DNA from: DASZHC01 sp035938215
GTDB taxonomy: Bacteria; Verrucomicrobiota; Verrucomicrobiia; Chthoniobacterales; JAFAMB01
Length of the DNA: 20,655 nucleotides
Direction: 5' to 3'
NCBI GenBank assembly: GCA_035938215.1
Contig: DASZHC010000261.1
Span: 1-20,655, forward strand
A model generated the notes under the pieces. It worked only from the letters and a program-made list of their open reading frames with translations. It made no database searches and was not told the DNA's origin. Shown here piece by piece: positions 1 to 6,696 of the stretch. Position 1 is the stretch's first letter. Every line of letters starts with the position of its first letter. Made by a program: the position numbers and the translations under genes.

Positions 1-363
1 GCACTCATTTTCCAATCCGAGCCATTTGGCGGACGCACCGCTTGCGATAATCAGCGTCTTGGTCTCGATCCATTCGCCGTCAACGTCGACCGCGTAATGG
101 CTGTCTTTTGATTCGAACCCGTGCAGTTCGGCGTACCGGAACTGCGCGCCGAATTTTTCTGCCTGCCGGTGCATATTCATGATCAACTGCGGACCGTCAA
201 TGCCTTCATGAAATCCCGGAAAATTCTCGACCAGAGTGGTGCTTGTGAGTTGACCTCCGGGTTCGCGGCCCTCCAGAACGAGTGGATTCAGGTTGGCACG
301 CGCGCTGTAGATCGCTGCCGTCAAGCCGGCGCATCCGGTGCCTACGATGATCACTTTCTCCAT
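1..363 (-). CDS. trxB: Thioredoxin reductase, N-terminal part (runs off the left edge)
   Basis: FAD/NADPH-dependent flavoprotein that would reduce thioredoxin in the cytoplasm. The 121 visible residues start at the ATG at 363 with MEKVIIVGTGCAGLTAAIYS, the Rossmann FAD-binding start of the family. Then come EGREPGGQLTSTTLVENFPG (the GGQL segment and the NFPG turn) and a TLIIASGASAKWLGL segment typical of the end of the first FAD half. The redox CxxC and the NADPH domain lie outside the window. The usual GSGPAG glycine motif reads GTGCAG here, so Pro is replaced by Cys11; the glycines that matter are kept. The gene is divergent from ribE with a 91-nt spacer. A weak promoter (TTGACT near 401-406 on the minus strand) is possible. 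Other flavoproteins of the same superfamily share this N-terminus, but GGQL plus NFPG makes TrxB by far the best reading. Confidence 0.9.
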   Translation of the reverse strand, partial: MEKVIIVGTGCAGLTAAIYSARANLNPLVLEGREPGGQLTSTTLVENFPGFHEGIDGPQLIMNMHRQAEKFGAQFRYAELHGFESKDSHYAVDVDGEWIETKTLIIASGASAKWLGLENEC

Positions 364-418
364 GACTGCGTTACCTGCCATTAAAGACTAAAATCGGCAA
401 AGTCAATACAGAGCTCAA

Positions 419-447
419 TTCACAAGCTTGGGGGTCAAGTCTATAAT
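419..447 (+). promoter_or_regulatory. Sigma70-type promoter of ribE, giving a leaderless transcript
   Basis: TTCACA (419-424) and a perfect TATAAT (442-447) are separated by 17 nt. The expected transcription start, about 7 nt after the -10 box, falls at or next to the ribE ATG at 455. The message would therefore have no 5' leader. No Shine-Dalgarno sequence precedes the ATG, which fits. Confidence 0.6.
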
Positions 448-454
448 TTCCTTA

Positions 455-1063
455 ATGTTTACCGGAATCATCGAAGCTGTCGGGGAGGTTGTTGGAATCG
501 CTGAATCGTCGGCCGGTATCTACCGTCTTGAAGTTTCGAGCCCGCTCGCAGCCGAATTACGAATTGGGGATAGCCTTGCAAACAATGGAGTCTGTTTGAC
601 GGTGGTGGCCAGGAAATCGGAGGCGGTTGAGTTTGACCTCCTGGCTGAAACTGCGATGCGAACCAACCTGAAGGAATTGAAGGTTGGTTCGCTGGTCAAC
701 CTCGAACGTCCAATGCTGGCCTCGGGTCGATTCGACGGCCATATCGTGCAGGGCCACGTCGATTCGACGGCCGCCATCCTGGCAATTGAAGGCGTCGGCC
801 AGGATCATCGAATTGAGATCACGCTCCCGGATCCTTTTCGACAGTACATCGTCTTTAAAGGATCCGTGGCTGTGAATGGAATCAGCCTCACTGTCGCAGA
901 AGTTTGCAAACGCAGTTTTGTCGTCTGGATCATTCCACATACGTGGAGGGCGACGAATATGCGTCACCTGGTGCCGGGAACTCGCGTGAACCTCGAATTT
1001 GACCTCGTCGCGAAATACGTGGAACGAATGCTGCAGAGCGCCGGATCGATTTCCGCGGGGTAG
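455..1063 (+). CDS. ribE: Riboflavin synthase, alpha chain
   Basis: Converts two 6,7-dimethyl-8-ribityllumazine molecules to riboflavin plus the pyrimidinedione, the last step of riboflavin synthesis. The 202-residue protein has the family start MFTGIIEAVG and the two lumazine-binding barrels in tandem. The first runs to about residue 97, with NGVCLTV at 44-50. The second runs from about 98, with GHIVQGHVD at 95-103 and NGISLTV at 141-147. It ends with FDLVAKYVER near 182-191. The length is normal. I chose the ATG at 455 because MFTGI is the invariant N-terminus; an in-frame TTG at 428 would lie upstream of the -10 box and should not be transcribed. No other rib gene is adjacent, so it appears to be transcribed alone. 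LANNGVCLTV differs slightly from the common AVNGVCLTV. Identification is secure. Confidence 0.95.
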   Translation: MFTGIIEAVGEVVGIAESSAGIYRLEVSSPLAAELRIGDSLANNGVCLTVVARKSEAVEFDLLAETAMRTNLKELKVGSLVNLERPMLASGRFDGHIVQGHVDSTAAILAIEGVGQDHRIEITLPDPFRQYIVFKGSVAVNGISLTVAEVCKRSFVVWIIPHTWRATNMRHLVPGTRVNLEFDLVAKYVERMLQSAGSISAG

Positions 1064-1172
1064 AACGGAATGCTCGTCAGCGAAAGCTTGACTTTGTCCG
1101 AAGAGGAAAAAGCTTCGAGACAGACCTAGCGGCGAACCGCAGCGGTTTCCAGCGCCTCTGCTTACTTCCAGG

Positions 1173-1202
1173 TTGACGCTTCTTCCAGCCTAGCCCTATT
1201 CT
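1173..1202 (+). promoter_or_regulatory. Candidate promoter for the sucC-sucD-citrate synthase operon
   Basis: TTGACG (1173-1178) and TATTCT (1197-1202) are spaced by 18 nt in the 186-nt gap before sucC. Transcription would begin near 1209, about 40 nt before the sucC ATG. Found by eye; spacing and both boxes are reasonable but not perfect. Confidence 0.4.
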
Positions 1203-1249
1203 TTAACCCTCATGCCATTTCCGGCTTCTAGTGGGCAACCCCCTTTTAC

Positions 1250-2437
1250 ATGAATATCCACGAATACCAGGCAAAACAACTTTTTCAGCGGTTTAACATA
1301 GCTACGCCGAAAGGCGCACCCGCGTGGACGCCGGAGGAAGCCGAGAAAATTGCGACCGAACTGAATACATCCAACCTCGTCGTGAAAGCGCAAATTCACG
1401 CGGGCGGCCGTGGCAAAGGAACTTTTGATACGGGGTTTAAAGGAGGCGTAAAGCTTTGTTCGACTCCGATCGAGGCGCGCGATCTGGCCGAGAAGATGTT
1501 GGGACATACGTTAGTCACGCATCAGACCGGTCCCGGCGGAAAAGTCGTTAGAAAGGTCCTCGTTGCGGAGTCGGTTGATATTGCTCGCGAGGTGTACTTC
1601 GCGATTTTGATGGATCGCGCCGCTTGCGGGCCGGTAGTTGTTGCGAGTACAGAAGGGGGAGTTGAAATCGAAAAGGTCGCGGAGGAGCATCCGGAAAAAA
1701 TCATCCGGGAACTGGTTCATCCGCTGCTCGGCTTTCAACATTATCAGGCATTGAAGCTGGGGAGGCAGTTGGACTTTGAAGGGGACCAGCTGAAGGCGGC
1801 TTCGAAGTTGTTTAGCAATCTCTATAAGCTGTTTGTATCTCTCGATTGCTCGCTTGTTGAAATCAATCCGCTCGTAGTGACCCCCGAGGGTGACGTCTAT
1901 GCGCTGGATGCAAAATTCAACTTCGACGACAACGCGCTCTACCGGCACAAGGACATTCTGGATATGCGGGATATTCACGAGGAGGACCAGCGCGAGGTTG
2001 AAGCTTCCAGGTTCGGTCTCAATTACATTGGATTGGAGGGAAATATCGCCTGTCTCGTGAATGGTGCCGGACTTGCCATGGCGACCATGGATATCATTAA
2101 ATATGCTGGGGGGGAACCCGCAAACTTTCTCGATGTCGGCGGAGGAGCGAGTGAAGAGCAGGTGACGGAAGCGTTCAAGATCCTTGTGGCTGATAAGAAC
2201 GTGAAGGCCATTCTCGTCAATATCTTCGGCGGCATCATGCGTTGTGACGTAATCGCTCAAGGAATTATCAACGCGGTGAAAACAGTCAGTCTGCCGGTAC
2301 CGCTTGTCGTTCGTCTGGAAGGCACCAACGTCCAACTTGGAAAGAAGCTTCTGGAGCAATCCAGGCTGCCGATCCAGGCAGCCACGGATCTTTCTGAGGC
2401 GGCCAAAATGGCGGTTGCGGCGGCGAAGACGATATGA
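1250..2437 (+). CDS. sucC: Succinyl-CoA synthetase (ADP/GDP-forming), beta subunit
   Basis: Beta subunit of the TCA-cycle enzyme that interconverts succinyl-CoA and succinate with substrate-level phosphorylation. The 395-residue length is typical. It begins MNIHEYQAKQLF, the family N-terminus. It then has the ATP-grasp part with HAGGRGKG (50-57), the Mg-binding stretch VEINPLVV (203-210), and the C-terminal ligase domain with NGAGLAMATMD (271-281), LDVGGGA (294-300) and NIFGGIMRCD (324-333). No clear Shine-Dalgarno precedes the ATG. A 13-codon ORF starting at 1212 ends in an ATGA overlap with this start. sucD follows after 97 nt and citrate synthase after that, so the three are probably co-transcribed. 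A malate-CoA ligase is a remote alternative for such subunits, but the citrate synthase neighbour favours the TCA role. Confidence 0.95.
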   Translation: MNIHEYQAKQLFQRFNIATPKGAPAWTPEEAEKIATELNTSNLVVKAQIHAGGRGKGTFDTGFKGGVKLCSTPIEARDLAEKMLGHTLVTHQTGPGGKVVRKVLVAESVDIAREVYFAILMDRAACGPVVVASTEGGVEIEKVAEEHPEKIIRELVHPLLGFQHYQALKLGRQLDFEGDQLKAASKLFSNLYKLFVSLDCSLVEINPLVVTPEGDVYALDAKFNFDDNALYRHKDILDMRDIHEEDQREVEASRFGLNYIGLEGNIACLVNGAGLAMATMDIIKYAGGEPANFLDVGGGASEEQVTEAFKILVADKNVKAILVNIFGGIMRCDVIAQGIINAVKTVSLPVPLVVRLEGTNVQLGKKLLEQSRLPIQAATDLSEAAKMAVAAAKTI

Positions 2438-2534
2438 GGCGTGTTTCGATGCAAATATGAAAATCATCGCGTTTGCCGACCGGAATTCGATCGTGGTTCA
2501 CAAAAAGAGATCCATCTGAAACTCCTCCTCATCC

Positions 2535-3410
2535 ATGTCTATCCTCGTTGACAGAAACACCAGGCTCCTCGTCCAGGGCATCACGGGCAGTTCCGGAGCG
2601 TTCCACGCGCGGGGCTGCATGGAATATGGCACAAACGTCGTCGCCGGCGTTACGCCCGGCAAAGGAGGCCAGGCATTTGACGGCAAAGTGCCTGTCTTTG
2701 ATACCGTTTACGAGGCCCGTCAGCAAACCGGTTGCAATGCGACAATGATCTTTGTTCCCGCACCTTTTGCGGGGGATGCCATATTGGAAGCCGCCGATGC
2801 CGGTGTAGAGCTGATCGTCTGCATCACCGAAGGAATTCCGGTCATGGATATGATGCGCGTGAAAGCCGGCATGGCCGGAAAAAAATCTCGGCTCATCGGT
2901 CCTAACTGCCCGGGGATTATCACGCCTGAACAATGCAAGATCGGAATCATGCCCGGATATATCCATAAAGCAGGAAGGATCGGCGTGATCTCCAGGTCTG
3001 GAACGCTTACCTATGAAGCGGTCTGGCAATTGACACAGCGCGGATTCGGACAATCAACCTGTATTGGAATCGGTGGGGATCCCATCAACGGGACGTCACA
3101 TCTGGACGCGGTGAAACTCTTCAACGAAGATTCTGGCACCGAGGCGCTGATTATCATCGGCGAAATAGGTGGCACCGCGGAAGAAGAGGCTGCAGCTTGG
3201 ATAAAAGAGAATTACGATAGACCGGTAGCGGCGTTCATCGCTGGAGCGACGGCGCCTCCGGGTCGGCGCATGGGGCACGCGGGAGCCATAGTGTCGGGTG
3301 GCAAGGGAACTGCCGCTGGGAAGATTGAAGCGTTGCGAGAAGCCGGTATTGCGATCGCTGAAACGCCTGCGAGCATGGGAGAAACCTTGATTAAAAACTT
3401 GAAACGTTAA
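2535..3410 (+). CDS. sucD: Succinyl-CoA synthetase, alpha subunit
   Basis: CoA-binding, autophosphorylated subunit of succinyl-CoA synthetase. The 291-residue protein starts MSILVDRNTRLLVQGITGSS, with the nucleotide/CoA-binding turn GITGSSGAFH at 15-24. It carries IGPNCPGII (121-129), which contacts CoA, and GHAGAIVSGGKGTA (247-260), in which His248 is the expected phosphohistidine. Length and domain order are those of the standard enzyme. It lies 97 nt after sucC and 8 nt before citrate synthase, so it is the middle gene of the operon. The sucC-sucD gap is longer than usual and holds only a 20-codon ATG-started ORF (2458-2520) with no homology that I recognise. No good Shine-Dalgarno precedes the ATG. 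Confidence 0.95.
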   Translation: MSILVDRNTRLLVQGITGSSGAFHARGCMEYGTNVVAGVTPGKGGQAFDGKVPVFDTVYEARQQTGCNATMIFVPAPFAGDAILEAADAGVELIVCITEGIPVMDMMRVKAGMAGKKSRLIGPNCPGIITPEQCKIGIMPGYIHKAGRIGVISRSGTLTYEAVWQLTQRGFGQSTCIGIGGDPINGTSHLDAVKLFNEDSGTEALIIIGEIGGTAEEEAAAWIKENYDRPVAAFIAGATAPPGRRMGHAGAIVSGGKGTAAGKIEALREAGIAIAETPASMGETLIKNLKR

Positions 3411-3418
3411 CTCATCTT

Positions 3419-4546
3419 ATGCCTGGCATATCTAAAGGATTGGAAGGGGTCATAGCCAACGAGACGCGTCTCGGAGATGTCCGCGGTCTGGAAGGGCAGT
3501 TGATCTACTGCGGGTATGATATCAACGAACTCGCCGGGAACGCTTCATTCGAGGAGGTCATCTATCTGCTGTGGCACAACAAACTGCCAAACAGAGCGGA
3601 GTTGGACGGGCTCAAGAGCCAACTGGCGGCGGAACGCCAACTTCCCGATCAGCTCATCGAGTTTCTGAAGTCGACTCCCAGCACGGCATTGCCGATAGAC
3701 GTTCTTCGGACAGCGGTTTCGATGCTGGGACTTCACGATCCTTCCGTCTCCATTGATGACAGCCTGGAAGCTTCAACTCGCAGAGCCATCGGTATCACCG
3801 CCAAGATTGGAGTGATCGTTGCGTACTTTCATCGAGCCCGACACGGTTTGAAGCTTCCGCCGGTACGCCAGGACCTTAGCGAAGCCGCTCATTTTCTCTA
3901 TTTGCTCGATGGGGAAGTCCCGTCTGAAAAAAAGACAAAAACGCTTGATGTCGCCTACGTTTTGCATGCCGAGCACGGGATGAATGCTTCGACTTTTAGT
4001 GCTCGAGTTACAATCTCGACGCTGACCGATATTTACTCTGCTATCACTGCTGCGATCGCGACTCTCAAGGGGCCGCTTCACGGCGGTGCCAATGAAGGCG
4101 TCATTCACATGCTTCAGGAGATTGGCAGTCCGGACAAGGTTGATGCCTATATCGAGCGCGCCTTGGCGGACAAGAAAAAGATCATGGGAATTGGGCATCG
4201 AGTGTATAAGGTCCTCGATCCAAGAGCTCCGATTCTCAAGGCTATGGCTGTTCAGCTTAGTAGCGAACTCGGTGAGCCGAAATGGATAGAGATGTCTGAG
4301 CGAATCGCGGCGCTGATGAAAGAAAAGAAGGGGCTGCACGCGAACGTTGATTTTTATTCTGCGACAGTTTACTACTCGCTTGGCATTCCGACAGATCTCT
4401 TCACTCCCATCTTCGCGATCTCGCGCACCGCCGGTTGGACGGCGCACGTGCTCGAACAACTCGCAGACAATCGATTGTATCGGCCATTAAGCCAATACAC
4501 GGGCGATCCGGTGGGAAAAAAATTTGTGCCTATTGATGAGCGGTAG
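3419..4546 (+). CDS. Citrate synthase
   Basis: Condenses oxaloacetate and acetyl-CoA to citrate, the entry step of the TCA cycle. The 375-residue protein is the short citrate synthase type that lacks a long N-terminal regulatory domain. It starts with the substrate-entry region (ETRLGDVRGLEGQLIYCGYD) and then has HAEHGMNAST (183-191), GPLHGGANEGV (218-228; His221), MGIGHRVYK (256-264; His260) and HANVDFYSA (307-315; Asp311). These supply the two catalytic histidines and the catalytic aspartate. It follows sucD by 8 nt, so it is certainly in the same operon. It could also act on propionyl-CoA, as some short paralogues (2-methylcitrate synthases) do. The sucCD context and absence of prpB/prpD nearby favour citrate. 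The gene converges on a GNAT gene with a 97-nt gap in which I see no clear terminator. Confidence 0.93.
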   Translation: MPGISKGLEGVIANETRLGDVRGLEGQLIYCGYDINELAGNASFEEVIYLLWHNKLPNRAELDGLKSQLAAERQLPDQLIEFLKSTPSTALPIDVLRTAVSMLGLHDPSVSIDDSLEASTRRAIGITAKIGVIVAYFHRARHGLKLPPVRQDLSEAAHFLYLLDGEVPSEKKTKTLDVAYVLHAEHGMNASTFSARVTISTLTDIYSAITAAIATLKGPLHGGANEGVIHMLQEIGSPDKVDAYIERALADKKKIMGIGHRVYKVLDPRAPILKAMAVQLSSELGEPKWIEMSERIAALMKEKKGLHANVDFYSATVYYSLGIPTDLFTPIFAISRTAGWTAHVLEQLADNRLYRPLSQYTGDPVGKKFVPIDER

Positions 4547-4643
4547 CAGTGCGGATGCCGGTTTGCTTCTGTTCGCCAAAAAATCGGCCGTACGGAGAAT
4601 ATTGCAGGAACAAGATTGTGGCCGCGTTTTGGGGGAGAGGGGA

Positions 4644-5078
4644 TCAGTCAAATCGTTTGCGCATCTCCGTATGGGGAATCGCACCAAAGAGAGTATGGGA
4701 GCGCTTCATGACTTCGTAACCGTTTTTGCGATAGAACGGCACGGCGTTCTCGCGTGCATGGAGTATGATCTCCGAAAGCCCTGATCGGATCGCGCGCAGT
4801 TCAAGTTCCTGGAGAATGGCTTGCCCTACACCCTGCCCCCGTGCCGCGGGGTCAACGGCCATGAACCGGATTTGCCCGCGGTTTTCGACCAATTGGTGGA
4901 GCCGTCCTACGCCGATAATTCTTCCCTCGCCATCCCATGCCGCAATGTGCACGGCTCCTTTTTCAAACGCATCCTTTTCTGATCCGCGCGGTTGGTTCCA
5001 AGGTTCGCGCAGGATTTTCCAGCGCAGTGCATAATATGATTCGAACTCAGGTTCGGTCGTCGGAGGGCGAATGATCAT
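4644..5078 (-). CDS. GNAT-family N-acetyltransferase
   Basis: A 144-residue single-domain GNAT protein that would transfer an acetyl group from acetyl-CoA to an unknown amine. The N-terminal part has ALRWKILREPWNQPRGSEKD (17-36), a segment seen in one common subgroup of small GNATs. The central fold carries IRFMAVDPAARGQGVGQAIL (70-89), whose RGQGVGQ is the acetyl-CoA pyrophosphate loop, and the end has ENAVPFYRKNGYE, the usual last helix and strand. I chose the ATG at 5078, because the frame upstream to 5195 does not look like protein of this family. It converges on citrate synthase and diverges from the secreted protein at 5218. The substrate cannot be deduced; antibiotic or protein acetylation would be guesses. 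Confidence 0.85.
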   Translation of the reverse strand: MIIRPPTTEPEFESYYALRWKILREPWNQPRGSEKDAFEKGAVHIAAWDGEGRIIGVGRLHQLVENRGQIRFMAVDPAARGQGVGQAILQELELRAIRSGLSEIILHARENAVPFYRKNGYEVMKRSHTLFGAIPHTEMRKRFD

Positions 5079-5129
5079 CGGTACGAGAATATTGGTCTGT
5101 TTTGGGCGGAATGCCAGATGCCGCAGGGT

Positions 5130-5146
5130 GAACCGAATGTCGGTTC
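5130..5146. promoter_or_regulatory. Perfect 7-bp inverted repeat in a divergent intergenic region
   Basis: GAACCGA (5130-5136) and TCGGTTC (5140-5146) are separated by 3 nt, in the middle of the 139-nt space between the divergent GNAT gene and the secreted-protein gene. This is a plausible operator for a dimeric regulator, but there is no other support. Confidence 0.25.
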
Positions 5147-5217
5147 GAGAAAACGGTGCAGTCCACTTTACGGTTTTCCGGAAGATACGGGCCAAGCTTT
5201 TGGAGTCGATTCGCCGG

Positions 5218-6198
5218 ATGCGATTTTGGACCGCTGCAGCTTACCTTTTTCTCGCGATCGTTTCAGGGACCAGGGGAGCGGAAGCGGTTTTTTCTCTGGA
5301 CGAGAAATCGGTTTTTCTGATCACTCCGAAGGGCCTGCTGCAGCTTAACCTTCCCACCAAATCAGCCCAGAAAATCGCGTTTCCGACCAAATTCGATTCG
5401 GACAAAGATTACGGGCTTTCGCTTTCAAACGCGGGCTATCCCCTTTTGGCCGGAGACGACGGCTTATGGGCCTATGATCCGGAGAAATCGAAATGGACAA
5501 GGATTTATCGCGGTCCCGCCGACCTCATTTGCACGGACCTCGCCTACAATCCAGCAAATAGTTCGATCGTTTTCCAGACGTCCGATCGAAATGCTTCTAC
5601 ATCGTATTGGCTGTTGCAGAAAGATGCTGAAAAACCTGTGCAAATTCGGCTGCGACGCGTGCGATATCTTTCGGGACCCGGTTTCGACTCTCAGGGACGT
5701 CTTTTCTTTGGTTATAGCGGGGATCTCTGGATGGGGTCGATCTGTAAGCTCCCGGAAGAGCAACAGAGTGACTATTGGGTTTGTGGAATTCGGATAGCGC
5801 CTCTGGCAGATCTTGAAACGAGCTTTGGTACCCCGTCAAATCAAGGCGTAGAAATGGTCGCGCCGCTTGCGGATCGAATCTATGTTCATCTGCGACGCCT
5901 CGGAGGGAGCGGCTGGGGAAATATCGCGTCTGTGGCAACGCCTCCCCTGAAATTCACCGATGGCGAGCCTGAAGATGACAGTCTGGAAAAGCGGCTCGTA
6001 CTTTACCAGGAGGAATTGAAATCTATTCGGTTTCTTGGCGAGAACGGTTCGTATGGTTTCTTGTGTGCCAGTCGCTCGGGTGCACACGTTTTTTACCGCG
6101 CATCTGACCCTAAGGCCGAGAAAATGAAACTATGGCTTCTGTCTGGACAACAGACTGAGGAGATCGGGGATGATTCTTTGATTGGAATGGGCGAATAA
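5218..6198 (+). CDS. Hypothetical secreted protein, possibly beta-propeller-like
   Basis: I do not recognise a family. The 326-residue protein starts at the ATG at 5218, which begins a good signal peptide: MRFW, then a hydrophobic stretch TAAAYLFLAIVSG, then cleavage probably after GTRGAEA. The frame is open back to 5071, but those codons give a basic, non-hydrophobic extension that would bury the signal peptide, so I left it out. The mature part is rich in short beta-type segments with repeated aromatic/Gly/Asp turns: VFLITPKGLLQL, GDDGLWAYDPEKSKW, SDRNASTSYWLLQ, DSQGRLFFGYSGDLWMG, SGAHVFYRASDPKAEKMKLW. The pattern resembles irregular WD/TolB-like blades, which would suggest a periplasmic or exported protein. 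This is inference from pattern only. No catalytic motif is visible. It stands alone, followed by the repeat region. Confidence 0.7.
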   Translation: MRFWTAAAYLFLAIVSGTRGAEAVFSLDEKSVFLITPKGLLQLNLPTKSAQKIAFPTKFDSDKDYGLSLSNAGYPLLAGDDGLWAYDPEKSKWTRIYRGPADLICTDLAYNPANSSIVFQTSDRNASTSYWLLQKDAEKPVQIRLRRVRYLSGPGFDSQGRLFFGYSGDLWMGSICKLPEEQQSDYWVCGIRIAPLADLETSFGTPSNQGVEMVAPLADRIYVHLRRLGGSGWGNIASVATPPLKFTDGEPEDDSLEKRLVLYQEELKSIRFLGENGSYGFLCASRSGAHVFYRASDPKAEKMKLWLLSGQQTEEIGDDSLIGMGE

Positions 6199-6232
6199 AC
6201 CGCGCCCGACAAAGAATCGTTTATTATAGGGA

Positions 6233-6254
6233 GGGACGGCCTCTGTGCCGTCCC
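6233..6254. repeat. GC-rich hairpin GGGACGGC / GCCGTCCC
   Basis: Perfect 8-bp arms (6233-6240 and 6247-6254) with the 6-nt loop CTCTGT, 35 nt after the secreted-protein stop codon. AGGGAG before and CTCCCT after could extend the pairing. There is no T-run directly behind it, so it is a poor intrinsic terminator. It looks more like a dispersed extragenic palindromic repeat, though I see only one copy here. Confidence 0.55.
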
Positions 6255-6272
6255 ACTTTTCTCCCTCCTACT

Positions 6273-6678
6273 GGAGGACTGCGGTCCCTCGCAGCCGCCG
6301 GTTCGCCAGCCAACACCATTTGACGGCGCCGACGGAGCGGACGCCCTCCAGGGAATCGGCCCGCAATGGCCGTCCGGTCGTGGCAACGATGATCGGTGGA
6401 GGCGTGGAGGGCTGTGGTCCCTCGCAGCAGCCGGTTCGCCAAAGCCAACCCCATTTGACGGCGCCGACGGAGCGGACGCCCTCCAGGGAATCGATCAGCA
6501 ATGGCCATTCGGTCGTGGCAACGATGATCGGTGGAGGCGTGGAGGGCTTGCGGTCCCTCGCAGCCGCCGGTTCGCCAAAGCCAACCCCATTTGACGGCGC
6601 CGACGGAGCGGACGCCCTCCAGCTCCAGGGAATCGATCAGCAATGGCCATCCGGTCGTAGCAACGATGATCGGTGGAG
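6273..6678. repeat. Three tandem copies of a ~135-bp intergenic repeat
   Basis: Units run 6273-6405 (133 bp), 6406-6540 (135 bp) and 6541-6678 (138 bp). Each contains, in order, GGTCCCTCGCAGC, CCGGTTCGCCA, CATTTGACGGCGCCGACGG, AGCGGACGCCCTCCAG, CAATGGCC and CAACGATGATCGGTGGAG. Units 2 and 3 are nearly identical. Unit 1 lacks 2 bp and has several substitutions. Unit 3 carries a 6-bp duplication (CTCCAG) near 6620. The lengths are not all multiples of three, so the frame shifts from unit to unit and the open frames across the array are not conserved protein. The array fills most of the 498-nt gap between the secreted-protein gene and the end of leuA. Confidence 0.85.
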
Positions 6679-6696
6679 TTAGTTTTTTCGGGATCC

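Noticed and set aside
428..454. TTG start nine codons before the ribE ATG
   Set aside because: It lies upstream of and within the -10 box and precedes the invariant MFTGI start.
1511..2467. 318-codon open frame antisense to sucC
   Set aside because: It mirrors the strongly supported sucC frame, has no recognisable protein features and no start signal.
3773..4459. 228-codon open frame antisense to citrate synthase
   Set aside because: Shadow of a real gene, with no family motifs.
6224..6682. Open frames of about 140 codons across the tandem repeats on both strands
   Set aside because: They exist only because the repeat lacks stops. Unit lengths differ and are not all multiples of three, so the same DNA is read in a different frame in each unit.
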